A DNA stretch of 64,000 nucleotides, from NCBI RefSeq assembly GCF_018873765.1, contig NC_057922.1, forward strand, positions 11,049,563 to 11,113,562. The letters are read 5' to 3'. This document shows positions 11,095 through 22,761 of the stretch, one piece after another; positions within the stretch are counted from its first letter, which is position 1; each line of letters begins with the position of its first letter. The notes below the pieces were generated by a model, which had not been told where the DNA came from, searched no databases, and saw only the letters and a program-made list of their open reading frames with translations. The DNA comes from Telopea speciosissima. Taxonomy: Eukaryota > Streptophyta > Magnoliopsida > Proteales > Proteaceae. The position numbers and the translations under genes are program-made.

Positions 11095-12470
11095 TTACGT
11101 GCACTTTTATTTTTTAAATTAAATATCACTATAGTTCCTCCCGTTAGATAAAAACGTTATATTCTAAAGTCTGACATTTTTTATATATGATTGAACCATT
11201 CTGCCCTTAAGAGATTAGAATGACAAAAATGCCCTTTAAAAAATAAAAAATAAAAAGACTTCAACTCCCATTTTCCTTTCTCTTCAATTTCTACCAATCT
11301 TCCCTTTCTTCTTCTTCCCTGTGTTCTCTCGTTGCTTCTCCCATCTTCCTTACTTGATTTTCCATCAACTTCTGTACCTTTGGCACATAAAGATTCAGGC
11401 AATTTCATGTCTGACTCTTGCCTGCCTTCGACTGTACAAGGAAGTGGGCATGAATGTGGCGCATTAGAATTAATATCTGCAAGACAACCCTCCTCTTTGT
11501 GACGAAGGCAATCTGAAAAGCTTTTACGATCTGCTTTTGTTGATCTTCCATAACCTGATTTTGCGAATTCAACTTGGTTGGAGATCCCAGAGGAACTGTT
11601 CCACAAGCAATCTTTGGGCAAAATGTGAATAATGTTTTTATGTTTTACACGGCCTGGATGGTGGGGAAGATTGAGATTAAGATGATGAAACTGTTCTGCA
11701 CTCCTTTCAGGTTCACCATCTGGCACTTTCATCTTGCCCTTCGGACGGAGTAAGATCTCATAATTTTTTAACCCAGATGATGGTGACTGCATTTCTGGAA
11801 TGATCTTGGGATCTGAATCTTTTCTTTTAGCTGCATTCTCTTGTTTGATTTCTGAATAATTTTGGCAGAAAAAATGATCAGTTCTGAGAAGATCCTGCTG
11901 CCCAATCAAAGAATTTTTAGTGACAGTTTTAGTTTCTTGAAGATTGCTTCCCCTAGTTGATTTCACAACATTATTGGGTCCATCATTTTGAGTTGAATTC
12001 AGATTAGAACACATTGAATGAGACTGTTTCTTCTGGTGGGTAGAAGATCCACTGTGACTTCTACCAGAAAGGGCAGAAGATCCAACTGTTGTGAATGAAG
12101 AGGAATCATTACACAGGAAAGAAGAAGAAGAAGAAGAAAAGGAAGATGGGAGAAGCAGCGAGAGAACACAGGGAAGAAGAAGAGAAGGAAGATTGGAAGA
12201 GATTGAAGAACAAAGGAAAATGGGGGTTGAAGTATACCTGCAATTCATCTTCCCTAGGAAAACCCTAACCGATTTTTTTTATTGTTTAAAAGTAAGGACA
12301 TTTTTATCATTCCACCTTATCAAGGGCAAAATAGTCTAATCATATAAAAAAATGCCAGACGTTTAACGTCTCTGTCTTATGGGAGGGACTAAGGTTGGCG
12401 ACTTTCAGGGGGCATTTGAAAATAATCCTAAAAAAATAAAGTAAAAGTTTTGAAAGTGCGGTTAACGATC
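11095..12470. mobile_element. Pack-MULE-like element with captured sequence
   Basis: Two long imperfect inverted repeats of ~220-255 bp face each other: TAGTTCCTCCCGTTAG at 11132 pairs with the complement of the 12380-12392 region, and the inner ends (TTCTCTCGTTGCTTCTCCCA at about 11325) pair with about 12150-12165. Long TIRs around a non-transposase core are the signature of Mutator-like elements that capture gene fragments. The core (about 11353-12120) differs in composition from the arms. Outer ends are approximate and the 9-bp target duplication was not identified. Confidence 0.7.
11181..12248 (-). CDS. 355-codon chimeric ORF inside the Pack-MULE-like element
   Basis: An uninterrupted minus-strand frame starts in one TIR arm, crosses the captured core and ends in the other arm. 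Residues ~1-43 (Ser/Leu-rich) and ~298-355 (EDGRSNERTQGRRRKG...) are encoded by the inverted repeats; residues ~44-297 are a polar, low-complexity plant-type segment with no domain that I recognise. It is intact over 1,065 coding bases, which is long for chance in this AT-rich DNA. Possibilities are a captured exon kept open by recent origin or a Pack-MULE-derived gene. No promoter or splice evidence was found. The function is unknown. Confidence 0.4.
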   Translation of the reverse strand: MNCRYTSTPIFLCSSISSNLPSLLLPCVLSLLLPSSFSSSSSSFLCNDSSSFTTVGSSALSGRSHSGSSTHQKKQSHSMCSNLNSTQNDGPNNVVKSTRGSNLQETKTVTKNSLIGQQDLLRTDHFFCQNYSEIKQENAAKRKDSDPKIIPEMQSPSSGLKNYEILLRPKGKMKVPDGEPERSAEQFHHLNLNLPHHPGRVKHKNIIHILPKDCLWNSSSGISNQVEFAKSGYGRSTKADRKSFSDCLRHKEEGCLADINSNAPHSCPLPCTVEGRQESDMKLPESLCAKGTEVDGKSSKEDGRSNERTQGRRRKGRLVEIEEKGKWELKSFYFLFFKGHFCHSNLLRAEWFNHI

Positions 12471-12921
12471 CCCGAGGAACCCGACTCCGAGGCACCAGAA
12501 GTCCGGAGTCCGGAATAAAGTGGAATGAAGTAATTCTGCTCCTGTTTCTGAAGTAATTCTATGGATCTCATGAGTCAAAAGACCCCTTTACCTTCTACAA
12601 CCCTTCCAATTAAAATTAAAATTCTTTTTATGTTTTATTCAAAATTTTAGAAATTACTTTTCTTCCTTTTTTGTCTCCCACAATTTGACAATTATTTCTT
12701 TGTATTTTTTAGTTCTTTAGTTATTTAATTCCAGAACCAATTCCAGGAAATTATTGTCTTTAGTTATTTACTTCCAAAACCAAATTGTGGTATAATTCAA
12801 GTCCCATATGTAAAAGATCTGTTCAAGTCCGGTGATGGAGAACTGAAATCAAATCATGGGCAAAGAAAGCCATCACACCTGCAAACGAAGCAAGCAAACA
12901 AAAATAGTAATAAAAGATAAA

Positions 12922-13134
12922 TTAATAAATAAGAATAAATAAATAAATAAAATTAACATACCTCCACGGAACTGCAACCAAAGTAATCGTAACTACGACG
13001 GACGTACACACGCACTCCGGCAGGTCAAAACACAATTCACGACGAAGACGGACTCCGTTCACGGATGACGCATATCGCCCAACTACAACGGAAACGAATA
13101 CACGGTTCATGCGAGAAAAACCATCACGCTGCAC
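12922..13134 (-). other. CpG-rich patch with a 70-codon frame
   Basis: From about 12955 to 13135 CG dinucleotides are frequent (CTACGACGGACGTACACACG and similar), unlike the surrounding CG-poor DNA. The minus frame MQRDGFSRMNRVF... is open but shows no known family. It lies ~460 bp beyond the stop codon of the serine-rich gene, on the same strand, so it could be a fragment of a neighbouring gene. Confidence 0.25.
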
Positions 13135-13598
13135 ACACAGATGACAAATCGTTCACTGACTGAACTCTGCTTATATATCAAATGATACCACAGATGACGG
13201 ATATCTGGTTTTGCAAGCTTTAGCAGATTAAATGGATCCTTTGGTTAATTATTTTTCTTAATTTTTCAGATTTAATGAATGAAATTGGTCTCTGATCAAA
13301 CTCTTCAATAGCCATCAGTGGCGGCAAATTGGTATATACAAGTTCGTCGGTCCTCTATCTGCTTTCAGGGTAATTGGTCTCCGGAGTACAAAAAAAACGA
13401 AGCCTCTGAATGACGATTGGGTCTGCAGATGGTTGCTCCACGCGATGCGTCTTGTTCTCCACATAAGACCCCAAAAGAAAAAAGAAAAAAACGACCTTTC
13501 CGGCGACTACCATGGCCAGTGCCCAAACGCTGGCGAACAATACAGGATTTTCTGTATAGAGGGATTCGAGGAAACATAATGAACGAACCTTCAAAGAA

Positions 13599-14234
13599 TC
13601 ACAAGTCCTGGACTTTCGACATGTTAGAAAGCCGGCTAGGTCTAGGATGGAACGCCGCTCTTCTCCTCTGATGATGAGAAGAAGGTCGGATCAAAGCAGC
13701 CAAAGCCCTCTTTACCCATTCTCCTTCAACAGTCCCGATCCGAACCAGCGAATTCGTCATTGCAGATCTCCTAGCGTTCAATCGATTAGACGGATACGAT
13801 CCAGAAGGATGATGGTGATGGCTGTTGAATCCTTTGTGGAGACTGCAACGAAAAGAACCAGGGTGTGTCGTTGGCGAACACATACACGTTCTCCTCGGAC
13901 ACGACGGGGAAGACATAGGATTACTATGCTTCTTCACGACCTGGTCACGAGTAGAAGCCGCAATCGACCTGCTTGGAGAAATAGACCGATCGATAGAAAA
14001 TCGAACAGACGGAGAAGAGGAAACAGATCCATAGAGGTTGACACGAGTCGGAGAAGCTGATCTATGAAAGAAACCAGTAGATCCAGAGGAAAAACTCGAA
14101 CTAGAATACGCAAAACCAGTCGACGACGAAGATGCCGTCGACGAAGAATAAAACCTCCCAGAAGGTGAGACCGATCTCTGAAACCCGTGAGATACAGGTC
14201 CACTGGATTTGGTTCTAGAAGAAGAAACCGTCAT
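13599..14234 (-). CDS. Serine-rich protein with CSPTTHPGSF motif
   Basis: An intronless 211-residue frame. The N-terminal ~100 residues are dominated by Ser with SVSPS/ASPT repeats, followed by basic residues and the signature CMCSPTTHPGSFRCSLHK (residues 117-134), a His run, and an Arg-rich C-terminus (EGEWVKRALAALIRPSS...RLSNMSKVQDL). This order and the C-terminal ending match the plant 'serine-rich protein-related' family; its molecular function is not established. The start at 14234 (MTVSSS) is chosen over the upstream in-frame Met at 14345 because family members begin close to MTxSSSR and the extra 37 residues look like 5' UTR. A TATA box at 14352-14359 fits a transcription start near 14320. 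A shorter paralogue lies at 37795-38184. Confidence 0.85.
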   Translation of the reverse strand: MTVSSSRTKSSGPVSHGFQRSVSPSGRFYSSSTASSSSTGFAYSSSSFSSGSTGFFHRSASPTRVNLYGSVSSSPSVRFSIDRSISPSRSIAASTRDQVVKKHSNPMSSPSCPRRTCMCSPTTHPGSFRCSLHKGFNSHHHHPSGSYPSNRLNARRSAMTNSLVRIGTVEGEWVKRALAALIRPSSHHQRRRAAFHPRPSRLSNMSKVQDL

Positions 14235-14351
14235 TTCAATTTGAAAATAAAAAACTGAAAGAAGATCAAATCGGAGAAGAGGAGGAGAAACTTCTTCCCA
14301 AAGGAGCCTTTGGATCTCTATTTTGTCAAACTTATATTGCCTCAACCGCTG

Positions 14352-14359
14352 TATTTATA
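14352..14359 (-). promoter_or_regulatory. TATA box of the serine-rich gene
   Basis: The minus strand reads CTATAAATAC about 120 bases upstream of the chosen ATG, the right spacing for a plant core promoter with a ~90-base leader. Confidence 0.5.
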
Positions 14360-14829
14360 GGATTTTTGATAAGAAGAGAACTCCGACTGTAAATTAGGGT
14401 TCCCGAGTCCGCTTTGGTTTCGGACTGAAACAATTAACCTAATCAAACAACAGATGGTTGTCAGGTTAAAACCGGACGTGAGTTAGGGTTCTCGATTCGG
14501 ATCCAACGGCTTCAAACCTGTGGGCTGCATAAAACGACGAATTTTCTAGCCGTTTGTTTTAACAGCTTTTGGTGGCTCTCCTAAAGGGCTGCCACGTCCA
14601 GGCTTAGTTGTTATTATGGCCTTGTTTTATTGCAAAATCACGAGAACACCCCTGTGACAGTTACTCTGATAATTACGTAGATTGCCATTTTCATATCACG
14701 AAATTGCCCTTTCTCTTTTCTCTATTTTTCAGCAAAGCCTCTCCATATACGACACATTTTTAATTTTTTATTAATGGAGAGGTTAATTCTTAAAAAAGTG
14801 ATTATAAAAAATAAAGTAGGGATTGTTCA

Positions 14830-15060
14830 TTGTTTAGGAGAACGCCATGTGCAATTATAAGGAGTTGCACATGTAATGGGCCACATTATAATAACCCTAA
14901 AGCAAATACCAATAAGTATAATAAGATCCCGTATAGGCTTATATGTATCGGTATCCCTAATCACCGATACTGGAGCAATCCCATATCAATGGAAGGTAAA
15001 ATTGTTAACTATCAAGCATAAAAATGTCCGATCCATTTCACCCGATACCTCTATTATATG
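14830..15060. repeat. TATCGGTATC-type dispersed repeat fragment
   Basis: ATGTATCGGTATCCCTAATC, CACCGATAC and ACCCGATACC words occur here and again at about 20780-20885, 26587-26650 and 62360-62440. These are remnants of one dispersed repeat family in different states of decay. Confidence 0.4.
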
Positions 15061-15894
15061 AGGTATTATTTTGGGGAAAGTAACCTAATAAAAAAACAAA
15101 GAGAGATTTTTATTTTCATAAGCAACTAATGTAACCACTAATCAAATTTCTTAAATCTAACTAATCCTTGAGGGTCTAATTTGGTTTCTATCTTCTGCAT
15201 ATAACGTTCAAGTTTCAACTACCTTATTCCCACAGTTTAACCACCGCACATTGTTTTTGCAAGTGACTAATGGTCTTTATTTTTTATAATCTTTAGTTAA
15301 ACGGTTTCAGTGAAGAGATTAGTCGGTTTTAGATGTTGCACAATCCACAGATTAAATGATCCTCGTGGGTTTATTTTGGAGATGAGAACGCACACTGTTT
15401 TGCAACAGACCCCGTAACTGTTTCAGATGTTTCTTTGTTTAGAAGATTCTCTAGCACCTAAAAGGTTAAAATAGATTAAACCATTTTAAGAGTTCTTAAG
15501 AAACCATTTGGCATTTAAACACTTTCTCATAAAAAGGCAAACTAATGTGATGGGAAACTTAGGAGAACTCGCCCTTAAAAGTCGACTTATAAGGTGAGGT
15601 AATCCAAGAAAAATTTTTTTTTTTGAAAGTTGGGGGTTGTTAAAATCCAAGACTATATCAATCCACACCAAATATGTAAGGTTGAACCGAGAATTTGATG
15701 TCCTAATATGTTGGTAAATATATTTAAACGAAAAATATTAAAATAGTTTCTAACCTCTATAAAACAATTGGTTTTGTTTGTAAGAGGCCAAAGACTCTTC
15801 TATTTTGGAATCCATTTTTCTTTTATTTTTCTGTGAAGAAAGAATTTATTCAGAAACTGGTCATGAATAAGCCGAGGCATCCTTTTGACAAAGG

Positions 15895-16170
15895 TTAAAG
15901 GAGCCAGAGAGTGGAATGTAGCCAGATTGTCATACACGAACATGACAAGATCTTCCTGACAAGAGAATCCGCCATGTGGTTTACATCTCTTGAAACATAC
16001 AAAAAAGAGGAAGATAAAAAGTAGCTCCCCAATTGTTGGATAACATGAACAAGCGGGGAGATAGCTAATGGAGGGGCCATTGCAAGGGAGTTTATAAGGT
16101 GGATAAGTTCTTTGCAATCAAACTCGGCAATAAGATAGTCAAAACCTTCGCCCAGAGCACCATAGAGGAC
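15895..16170 (-). pseudogene. RNase H-like (RVT_3) fragment of a retroelement
   Basis: The minus strand reads FDYLIAEFDCKELIHLINS, then SPLVHVIQQLGSYFLSSSF, then VSRDVNHMADSLVRKI. This is the ExDCxxLI ... VxRxxNxxADxLAR pattern of the plant RNase H-like domain found in LINE-derived proteins. The N-terminal DGA motif and the rest of the protein are missing. Confidence 0.7.
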
Positions 16171-18104
16171 TTTTTTTTTTTTGGTACGATCATAGAAGAT
16201 GTTTATAATCTTTAGGAAAATGTACATCTAATGACATGACTCATCCCACATCCATCATTGACAAAGTTACCTATACAGCACCATCAAGTTCTTGGTTACT
16301 TTGGATTGGCCATTTGGCTAGTGTTTTAGTTAAGTTTTGATCTTTCTTAAATCATTATCACTATTGTTTTTACAAAAGATACTAATGATACAAACCTTAA
16401 GAGAAATAGGTATTTAAAATAGACTTATAAAATTATAAATTCAAGACCATATCAATCCACATCAAATCTCTTACAAAACTGATATGGGATCCTATCACAA
16501 TGTTAGAAAGATTTTTCATATCCTCCTCCTAATCCAGGTTTGAGAGATCGGAATCAGTACCAACACTTCCAATCTGAATTGGTAATCAATAAAAAATCAG
16601 CAATAACTGATAAAAATCTCTAGAAATCTCCATAGATCCTGATTATTGTGTATCACAAGCAGCCCACCTAAAAAAAGCAAACGGATCCAAAGAAACTTCA
16701 TAGTCACTTAACCATCATTGGTTTGTTGATTTTTATTTTAGTGAAAGATTTAAGTTGAGGTTAGGTAATTAACAAGATGTTTTAACCATCATCACACATC
16801 ACCCCCTCTCTATTTTTCTCAGTTTTTTTATTTTTTATTTTTTTAATTGAAGTCTAATCTTTGTAGTTGTGACTTGTGACTTGTGATCATGAAAGTGATC
16901 ACACCAGGACAGTCTTTATCCAGTAATGGCTAGTTCTGTTCTGTATCTTCACAAAACTAATCACTGCTAAAGTTTCATTTAAAATAATGTACTTTTGGGA
17001 TTCAATGCCAAATGGTTCTTTACTTGGGACGTTGGGAAACGGCACCCCAATATAGGAGAAAGTTCTCTATAGTCTGTCCGGGAGTGTGGCTTATGGGCCA
17101 AGCCAACACTCCCATGAGTTTGTCTCTCTTCTCTCTATTTGAAAAGATATTTTTACTCTTTGTTTTGAGGAGGAGAAAGATAGATACATAAGAGTGTTAG
17201 CGTAGTCCACAATCTCGGACAGAAAACTAAAAAATACAGAGAGGTATAAAAACACCGCCACACTTTTGAAAAGACGAAAAAGTTCAGGGATGCAAAGGTC
17301 TTTTCACGTCAAACTGTATCCAGCAGGTAGACGCCCACACCGGTTAGTATTTCTTTTCCCAATAAAATAATATCGTCCTATTTTTAATTTCAGGTGCATT
17401 ATTTCAGCTCCTCAGCCTCAATTCTTCTACCCAAAAAAAAAAAAGGCTTCAATTCGAGCAACACGCGCGGCAGCCCGCTCGGGCCAAAACCAGTGGCATG
17501 GACCACTGACGGGAATTCACCCTTGCGGGGTAACACTTACTGCCAAGTGGCATGCAGCATTGATGGATTCGTGCTCCTTTGTTCGCCTTATTATTGTTAA
17601 TGATTATAATTGTTGTTAATTGGTCGTTTAATTAATTAAGCCAGTGTTTGGCCGCCCGAACCGAGAAGGATCTTTGGCTTTGTCATTATGGTTCACCCTT
17701 CTTCTTGTCATTTTAACAAGTCCAAAATTCCAAATCTTTGAATGATAGAAATAGATTCTCTAATTTAAAATTTTGAATTTTGTGATCCAATGCTCGACTG
17801 TGTCATTAGGGGGTGGTTTTGTTTAATTGTGTTCCATGTGAATGGTGAACAAGTGCATAAATCTAATTGGGAGATGGGACTACAAATTATGGGACTTTAG
17901 ATTCCTCTATGTGGTTGTATCTTCTTTGTAGCTATCGTGTATCAATTATACAGGTCCAGCAATTTAATATTTCTTGTCAATTCTTGAACTTAATTTAGGT
18001 AGGTGGGTTAAACCTCTTTCACAATATGTGATTGGTTCATTGCAAGCTAATTGAATTCAGGGCAAGTTCTAGAGTGTTCCGACTGAATTAAAATTGTAGT
18101 TATT

Positions 18105-18550
18105 TAGGTCTTGCATGAACTAACTGTTATTGGTGAAGTCTGATTTCGATCTAAAAAGTGGTTTAGAGGATCTTCAAAAGCTCGTTTTGGTCTCAAACGA
18201 CCTCGGATGGCTGAAAAAGGGTATACATCACCGTCAAAGGTATATTTTTCGAAATATGTTATGTTTTGGTCCGACCATGTCCGATTTAGCAATTTATGGG
18301 TCTGGGGATTTTTTTGTACTTTCTGGGTTAGGGCTTCTCTATATATTGTTCTTTTCTCAGGGAGGATTGTGTGTGAGGGTTTGTAACATTTCAAAGTTAG
18401 TGAAATCTGTTTTGTTGCTCGACCGTGGATATAGCTTCCCATCTTGGAGGTGAACCACGTAATTCTGTGTGTTGCGTGTTGTGCTTTCTCTATTTTCGTT
18501 TTCTTTTACAAATCACCACTTCGGGGCATTGTTTTCTTAACACTAACATT
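18105..18550 (+). mobile_element. Probable solo copia-type LTR
   Basis: TATATTGTTCTTTTCTCAGG, then GTGAGGGTTTGTAAC, then GACCGTGGATATAGCTTCCC and GGTGAACCACGTAATTCTGT are the usual U3/R/U5 layout of plant copia LTRs. It lies in the long segmental copy; the corresponding place in the 33.9-36.4 kb copy is occupied by a different LTR. Exact ends were not resolved. The 107- and 112-codon frames over it are incidental. Confidence 0.6.
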
Positions 18551-19857
18551 ATTCATTTTTTAGATTTAAAGCAAAAATTTAGTTTCAAGGGGTACTAGGA
18601 AATGGGTTGAACACTCCCTGTGTAGTTTTTGGGCTTAGCCCTTTTCCTCTTTTCCTCCAATAAAAGTAATAAAAAAAGAGAGGTGATGTTAACTCTTTAA
18701 GGGAAAATATCTATCGCTCTCTTGCACTTTGCCCTCTATTTACTCAAATTCCCCTATTTGAAGTTTCTTTTTTGATTCCCCAAAAAATATGTAACTTATA
18801 TCAATCCTTCTTCCTTGATTCTTTACAGTATCCAAATTACCCCTCTATTGTCATAACTCAACTTGTTTATCTCTTTCCATTAAATTGATTCACGAGATTT
18901 GAATCAAACCAAATAATTTGAACCAGATTAACCGACTTTACCTTCTCCCATGTCTCTGAGATGAACAATCTACATCTCTAACCAGCCTACATTTCTTCAT
19001 CAATCCTCAACATCGCCACGCATCATTAGCTGTGTAGGTGGAGACTACCACGACATCAATGAAGATAACAATAGCAGCAGTGGAGTCAATGAAGAAGATA
19101 ACAACGCCTCCTCGACAAAGTCAGTTAGTCTTCTTGCCCGGCGTATTTCCCTTTCTTGATATGTAGTTCAAGTTATTGGGTTTAATTTTAATGATGAGAA
19201 ACCAGCCAAAGTTATGAAAATAGAGGGGTATAAATGAGGTATTTTAAAGTACTAGTGTAGAATGAGAAATAGAAATTTACTTTTTGAGGGAATCAGAAAA
19301 GAAACTTTGAATAGAAAAAGTTAAGCAAATAGAGGGTAAGTATAGGGATTAGAGAGTGATAGAAATTTTCTTAAAAAAGAATGTTATGGATTAAGGAATT
19401 GATATAAACTTTAGCCCCAAGAAATGTTTTTTTCGTTGTATTTACTTTTCAATACAACCATATATTGTTTGATGGGTATCTATCAGACATGGTCCCATAG
19501 AAGTGTGTAAAGTTCCAATCGGATCCTCTATTTGATTAACTTAACCATCATTGAATCCTTAAGAGACAACCCCGATTAATATAATCAAACCATGGAATGA
19601 TTTAGGCTAATAGAAATGAGACAAGATGCTCTACTAAGGGAATTAGTGTTCTCTATGCATGAACCCATACATAGTAATTGGAGATCAGGGTATCATGTTA
19701 TGTATGTGTGTACTTAAATTAAACCAAAAACTAATATAATATGGACATATATCTGCCACTCATGTGGTTGGCACGTTTTTGTGTAACATATATAGAGGAT
19801 TGTAAGTGGACCAAAAATGAGTCTATCTAGCTGTATTAGGTCAATTAGATATCTCAT

Positions 19858-19943
19858 AGTGGGCGGGCTTTGATTCAATGGTTAAGTTATTTTATTGTAA
19901 TTTGTTGGTTTTGGGTTCAAAACTTTTTTTTTTTTTTTTTTTT
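19858..19943 (+). mobile_element. SINE-like tRNA-derived fragment
   Basis: TCAATGGTTAAGTTATTTTA followed by GTTGGTTTTGGGTTCAAAAC and a T20 run resembles the A/B-box head of plant Au-type SINEs in degenerate form. Confidence 0.4.
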
Positions 19944-20035
19944 GAAATTTTAAAGATATCCCAATGATTTTGTAACTTTCATCTTTGTTAGTACTATTAT
20001 AGAACTTATAGAATCGGATGCAAACCAAAACCTAC

Positions 20036-20179
20036 TTAAGGGGCGTTGTTCTCTATGCCGCAGCGTAGACTGCGCCCAAATACATGGGGATGGGCGCAAT
20101 GACCACCCTGCCCTCTGAGTGGCAGGCCCATGTGCCTAGTGCAGCCTGCGCTGCGACACAGAGAACATTCTCCCTAAAA
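20036..20179. mobile_element. Foldback MITE
   Basis: TTAAGGGGCGTTGTTCTCTA at the left is matched by the complement of AGAGAACATTCTCCCTAA at the right; CGCAGCGTAGACTGCG pairs with the complement of CAGCCTGCGCTGCG, giving ~45-bp arms around GC-rich sequence. It belongs to a group of MITEs here whose ends carry GTTCTC. Confidence 0.65.
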
Positions 20180-20784
20180 ATTCTATTACCAAACCTAAAA
20201 TCAAACTTGATAACGAAAGAAGCTCAAAATAACCGGACAGTCAGATCCGAATCGATGTTGGTTTGAAAATTTTGAACCAAATAGTATTCGATTCGGTTTC
20301 AATTTATAACTATTACATCATGAACAGAATCAGTTATGTCCAATTCATTTATAACCCAAATGGTAAGCATACAAGATTATGAAGATTATGATTGCTAATA
20401 GAAAAGTGGGTTTGAAGATAAGTTGGAACTTCGAACCAAAACAAGTGAGCTCACACTCACAGATAAGTAGATTCCCAAAATAATAAATAAGATCTATCAC
20501 ACAACTCTATTATGTGGAAGGCAAGACCACCAAATGAGGCTCAATCAAGCAATTTGCTGAAGTGGAAAGCAAGTGAACCATGTCATTGTATCGTCGGTTC
20601 CAAGTCAGACTATCTTTTATTAAATCAAATCTATTCATGTTATACAAAATCAACATGCCATAATCATCCTTTTTTGATAATGTGGGAATCACTTTATTTG
20701 TAATGTACAAGCAATCACTAAGAAAACCTTTGGCTTTTTGTGGGATTTGTTTAGACTCTAGGTATCATATGCATGGATTTAGGT

Positions 20785-20890
20785 ATCGATATCGATATGT
20801 ATTCGTATCATCGGTATCTGATATTGATACTTGATCGATATTTACATGGTTGATTGTATCAGATTTATCAATAAAATCGATCGTACTTAC
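20785..20890. repeat. TATCGATATCG-type dispersed repeat fragment
   Basis: Dense GATATCGATATG/TATCGGTATC words, as at 14830-15060 and 62360-62440. Confidence 0.4.
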
Positions 20891-21191
20891 CCAATGCGGG
20901 TAAAAACTTGCAAATCGACTTATAAAATGAAGGACTATCTTCTAATTCCTCGATCTCCTATATTTCAATTATGAGACCTTTAGTTTGTTTAAGACCCCAC
21001 TTACATTATTGGATTTGTGTTTTTGGATTGACCTTTCAACTCTCATAACTCTAGATCTTATAGGAGTCAATAGAGCCATTGTTGATGAAAAATGCCGCGT
21101 TCCAACAACAAGGAACCACCATCCTAAAATCTCTATTATATATGTTACAATCATTTGTTGACCTTAATCTATAGGGAAGATGGATGAGGCC

Positions 21192-21434
21192 TATATCCGC
21201 CATTCCACGGTCCAAAAAGTCGGTTAACTTTTTGGGATTGGTGTGTGGTTTGTGTGATTACACTTTCATCAAAAACAAAAAACAAAAAAACGAAGAGATG
21301 TGTGGGTTTAGTCCCACATCGGTTGTGTGAGTGTGGTGTGTGTTGTGTATATCCGTCATTCCATGATCCTAAAAATCAATTAACCTTTTAGGATTGGTGT
21401 GTGGTTTGTGTGATTACACTTTCATAAAAAAAGA
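21192..21434 (+). mobile_element. Poly(A)-ended retroposon with 15-bp target duplication
   Basis: The 243-bp segment ends in an A-rich tail and is bounded by perfect 15-bp direct repeats AAGATGGATGAGGCC (21177-21191 and 21435-21449), the hallmark of LINE-mediated insertion. It contains an internal duplication: GATTGGTGTGTGGTTTGTGT occurs near 21237 and again near 21394. Between the two lies TTTAGTCCCACATCGG. Confidence 0.75.
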
Positions 21435-21825
21435 AAGATGGATGAGGCCATTTATCCACATTACTAACAGCTTCCCCCACCATTTTTAGTAATTATACAT
21501 TTATACCCATCCAACGGAGAAAATATGCACTTCGACTATCGGAAATTCATATTCAAATCATATGTTTAGAGATTTACCTCCAATCCAAAAATGATTGAAT
21601 AGATTAAGTACATAATTTTTAATGTAAATATTTTCTAAGGCTTGTTTCGCTTGAATATTAGAATTTTTTTGTTTTTTTTTTTGAAGAAACAAGACTATCT
21701 ATTACCGTTGGATATACCGAATAGCTTTTCGAAGGATAAGGATCTATCTAATAATCACTCGATTATGTTTTTAATTCCTGCATCTCTTGTTTGTTATTTA
21801 ACTTAAAACAATGGATCCTTTGCCA

Positions 21826-21850
21826 TATATATATATATATATATATATAT
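21826..21850. repeat. (AT)n microsatellite
   Basis: About 12 AT units inside the long segmental copy. Confidence 0.85.
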
Positions 21851-21979
21851 CAAAGTACTAAATAAATATATGGGAAAATATCTGCGTGTTAAGCAAATCC
21901 GGTCGAGGTGCCCACTCGAGAGGGCAGCCACGTTTTTGGCTCGACCCACCTGAGGAGGTCGGTCACTTAGAATGACCTT

Positions 21980-22012
21980 CCCCCCCCCCCCCCTCCCCCT
22001 CCCCCTCCCCCT
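21980..22012. repeat. C-rich tract, G-quadruplex-capable on the minus strand
   Basis: A run of 13-14 C followed by three CCCCCT units. The minus strand therefore has four or more G5 runs separated by single bases. Confidence 0.75.
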
Positions 22013-22028
22013 TTGTGCCCTATTTCGA

Positions 22029-22335
22029 TCGGGATATTGGCTGGGGTTGGGGGTTTAATTATATAAAGACATAATCTTTCCTCCCATTAACCCTAATACT
22101 ATTACTGAGATCATAGCCTCTCTCTCACTTTCAATCTTGTTCTCCAAGTAATTTTCATGTTTTTTGTGGGATTTCATCAATTCCCAAGGATTTGTTATAT
22201 GAAATTCTTCTTCATGGAAAAACTTGACAAAATATTCGAAGATTATGAAGGAGATCGTTCGAGTTTGTGAAACTTGTAACCAAACTCATACGAGATCTTC
22301 TTACACTGCATTTCCATCTCCATTCAAGTAATACC
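22029..22335. repeat. Dispersed repeat, copy 2
   Basis: Shares CTCTCTCACTTTCAATCTT and following words with 8361-8560 in the same order and orientation. Confidence 0.5.
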
Positions 22336-22761
22336 CTAACGAGTAGTGATTTGTTTACACCACTTAGCACCGTCCGTTTGTAGATTTTCCCATGATCTCT
22401 CACAAAAAATGAGGATTTCACACATTTTTTTTTTATCTATTTCAAAAATGTGGGATCCATATGGTTTGATACTTTTTTTTTTGGGATTACTAATTGATGT
22501 TAACGTGCTGATTCATTCCCATGCTAGCAGCATGGAAAGCCCTCTCCTAGATGGATGGCATCTACATGCTATCTTCTCTAGCTAGCTTGTGTTTTCATTT
22601 TTTGAGTTTCTCTATGTTCTCTCTCTCTCTCCTCTGCTCAACTTTTAGTACTGTCCCATGCTATCTTTATGCCTTGAGTTACCATAGTCCTTATATTGGG
22701 GGTTGGGTTATGGATTAGGGCCAGTCGGGCCAGAATTGGGTAGCCCAAAACCGGCAACCCT

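Noticed and set aside
14235..14345. Upstream in-frame start for the 211-residue serine-rich gene
   Set aside because: The added residues are unlike the family's N-terminus, and the TATA spacing favours the MTVSSS start.
18104..18453. 107- and 112-codon frames on opposite strands
   Set aside because: They overlap a copia-type LTR and have no domain.
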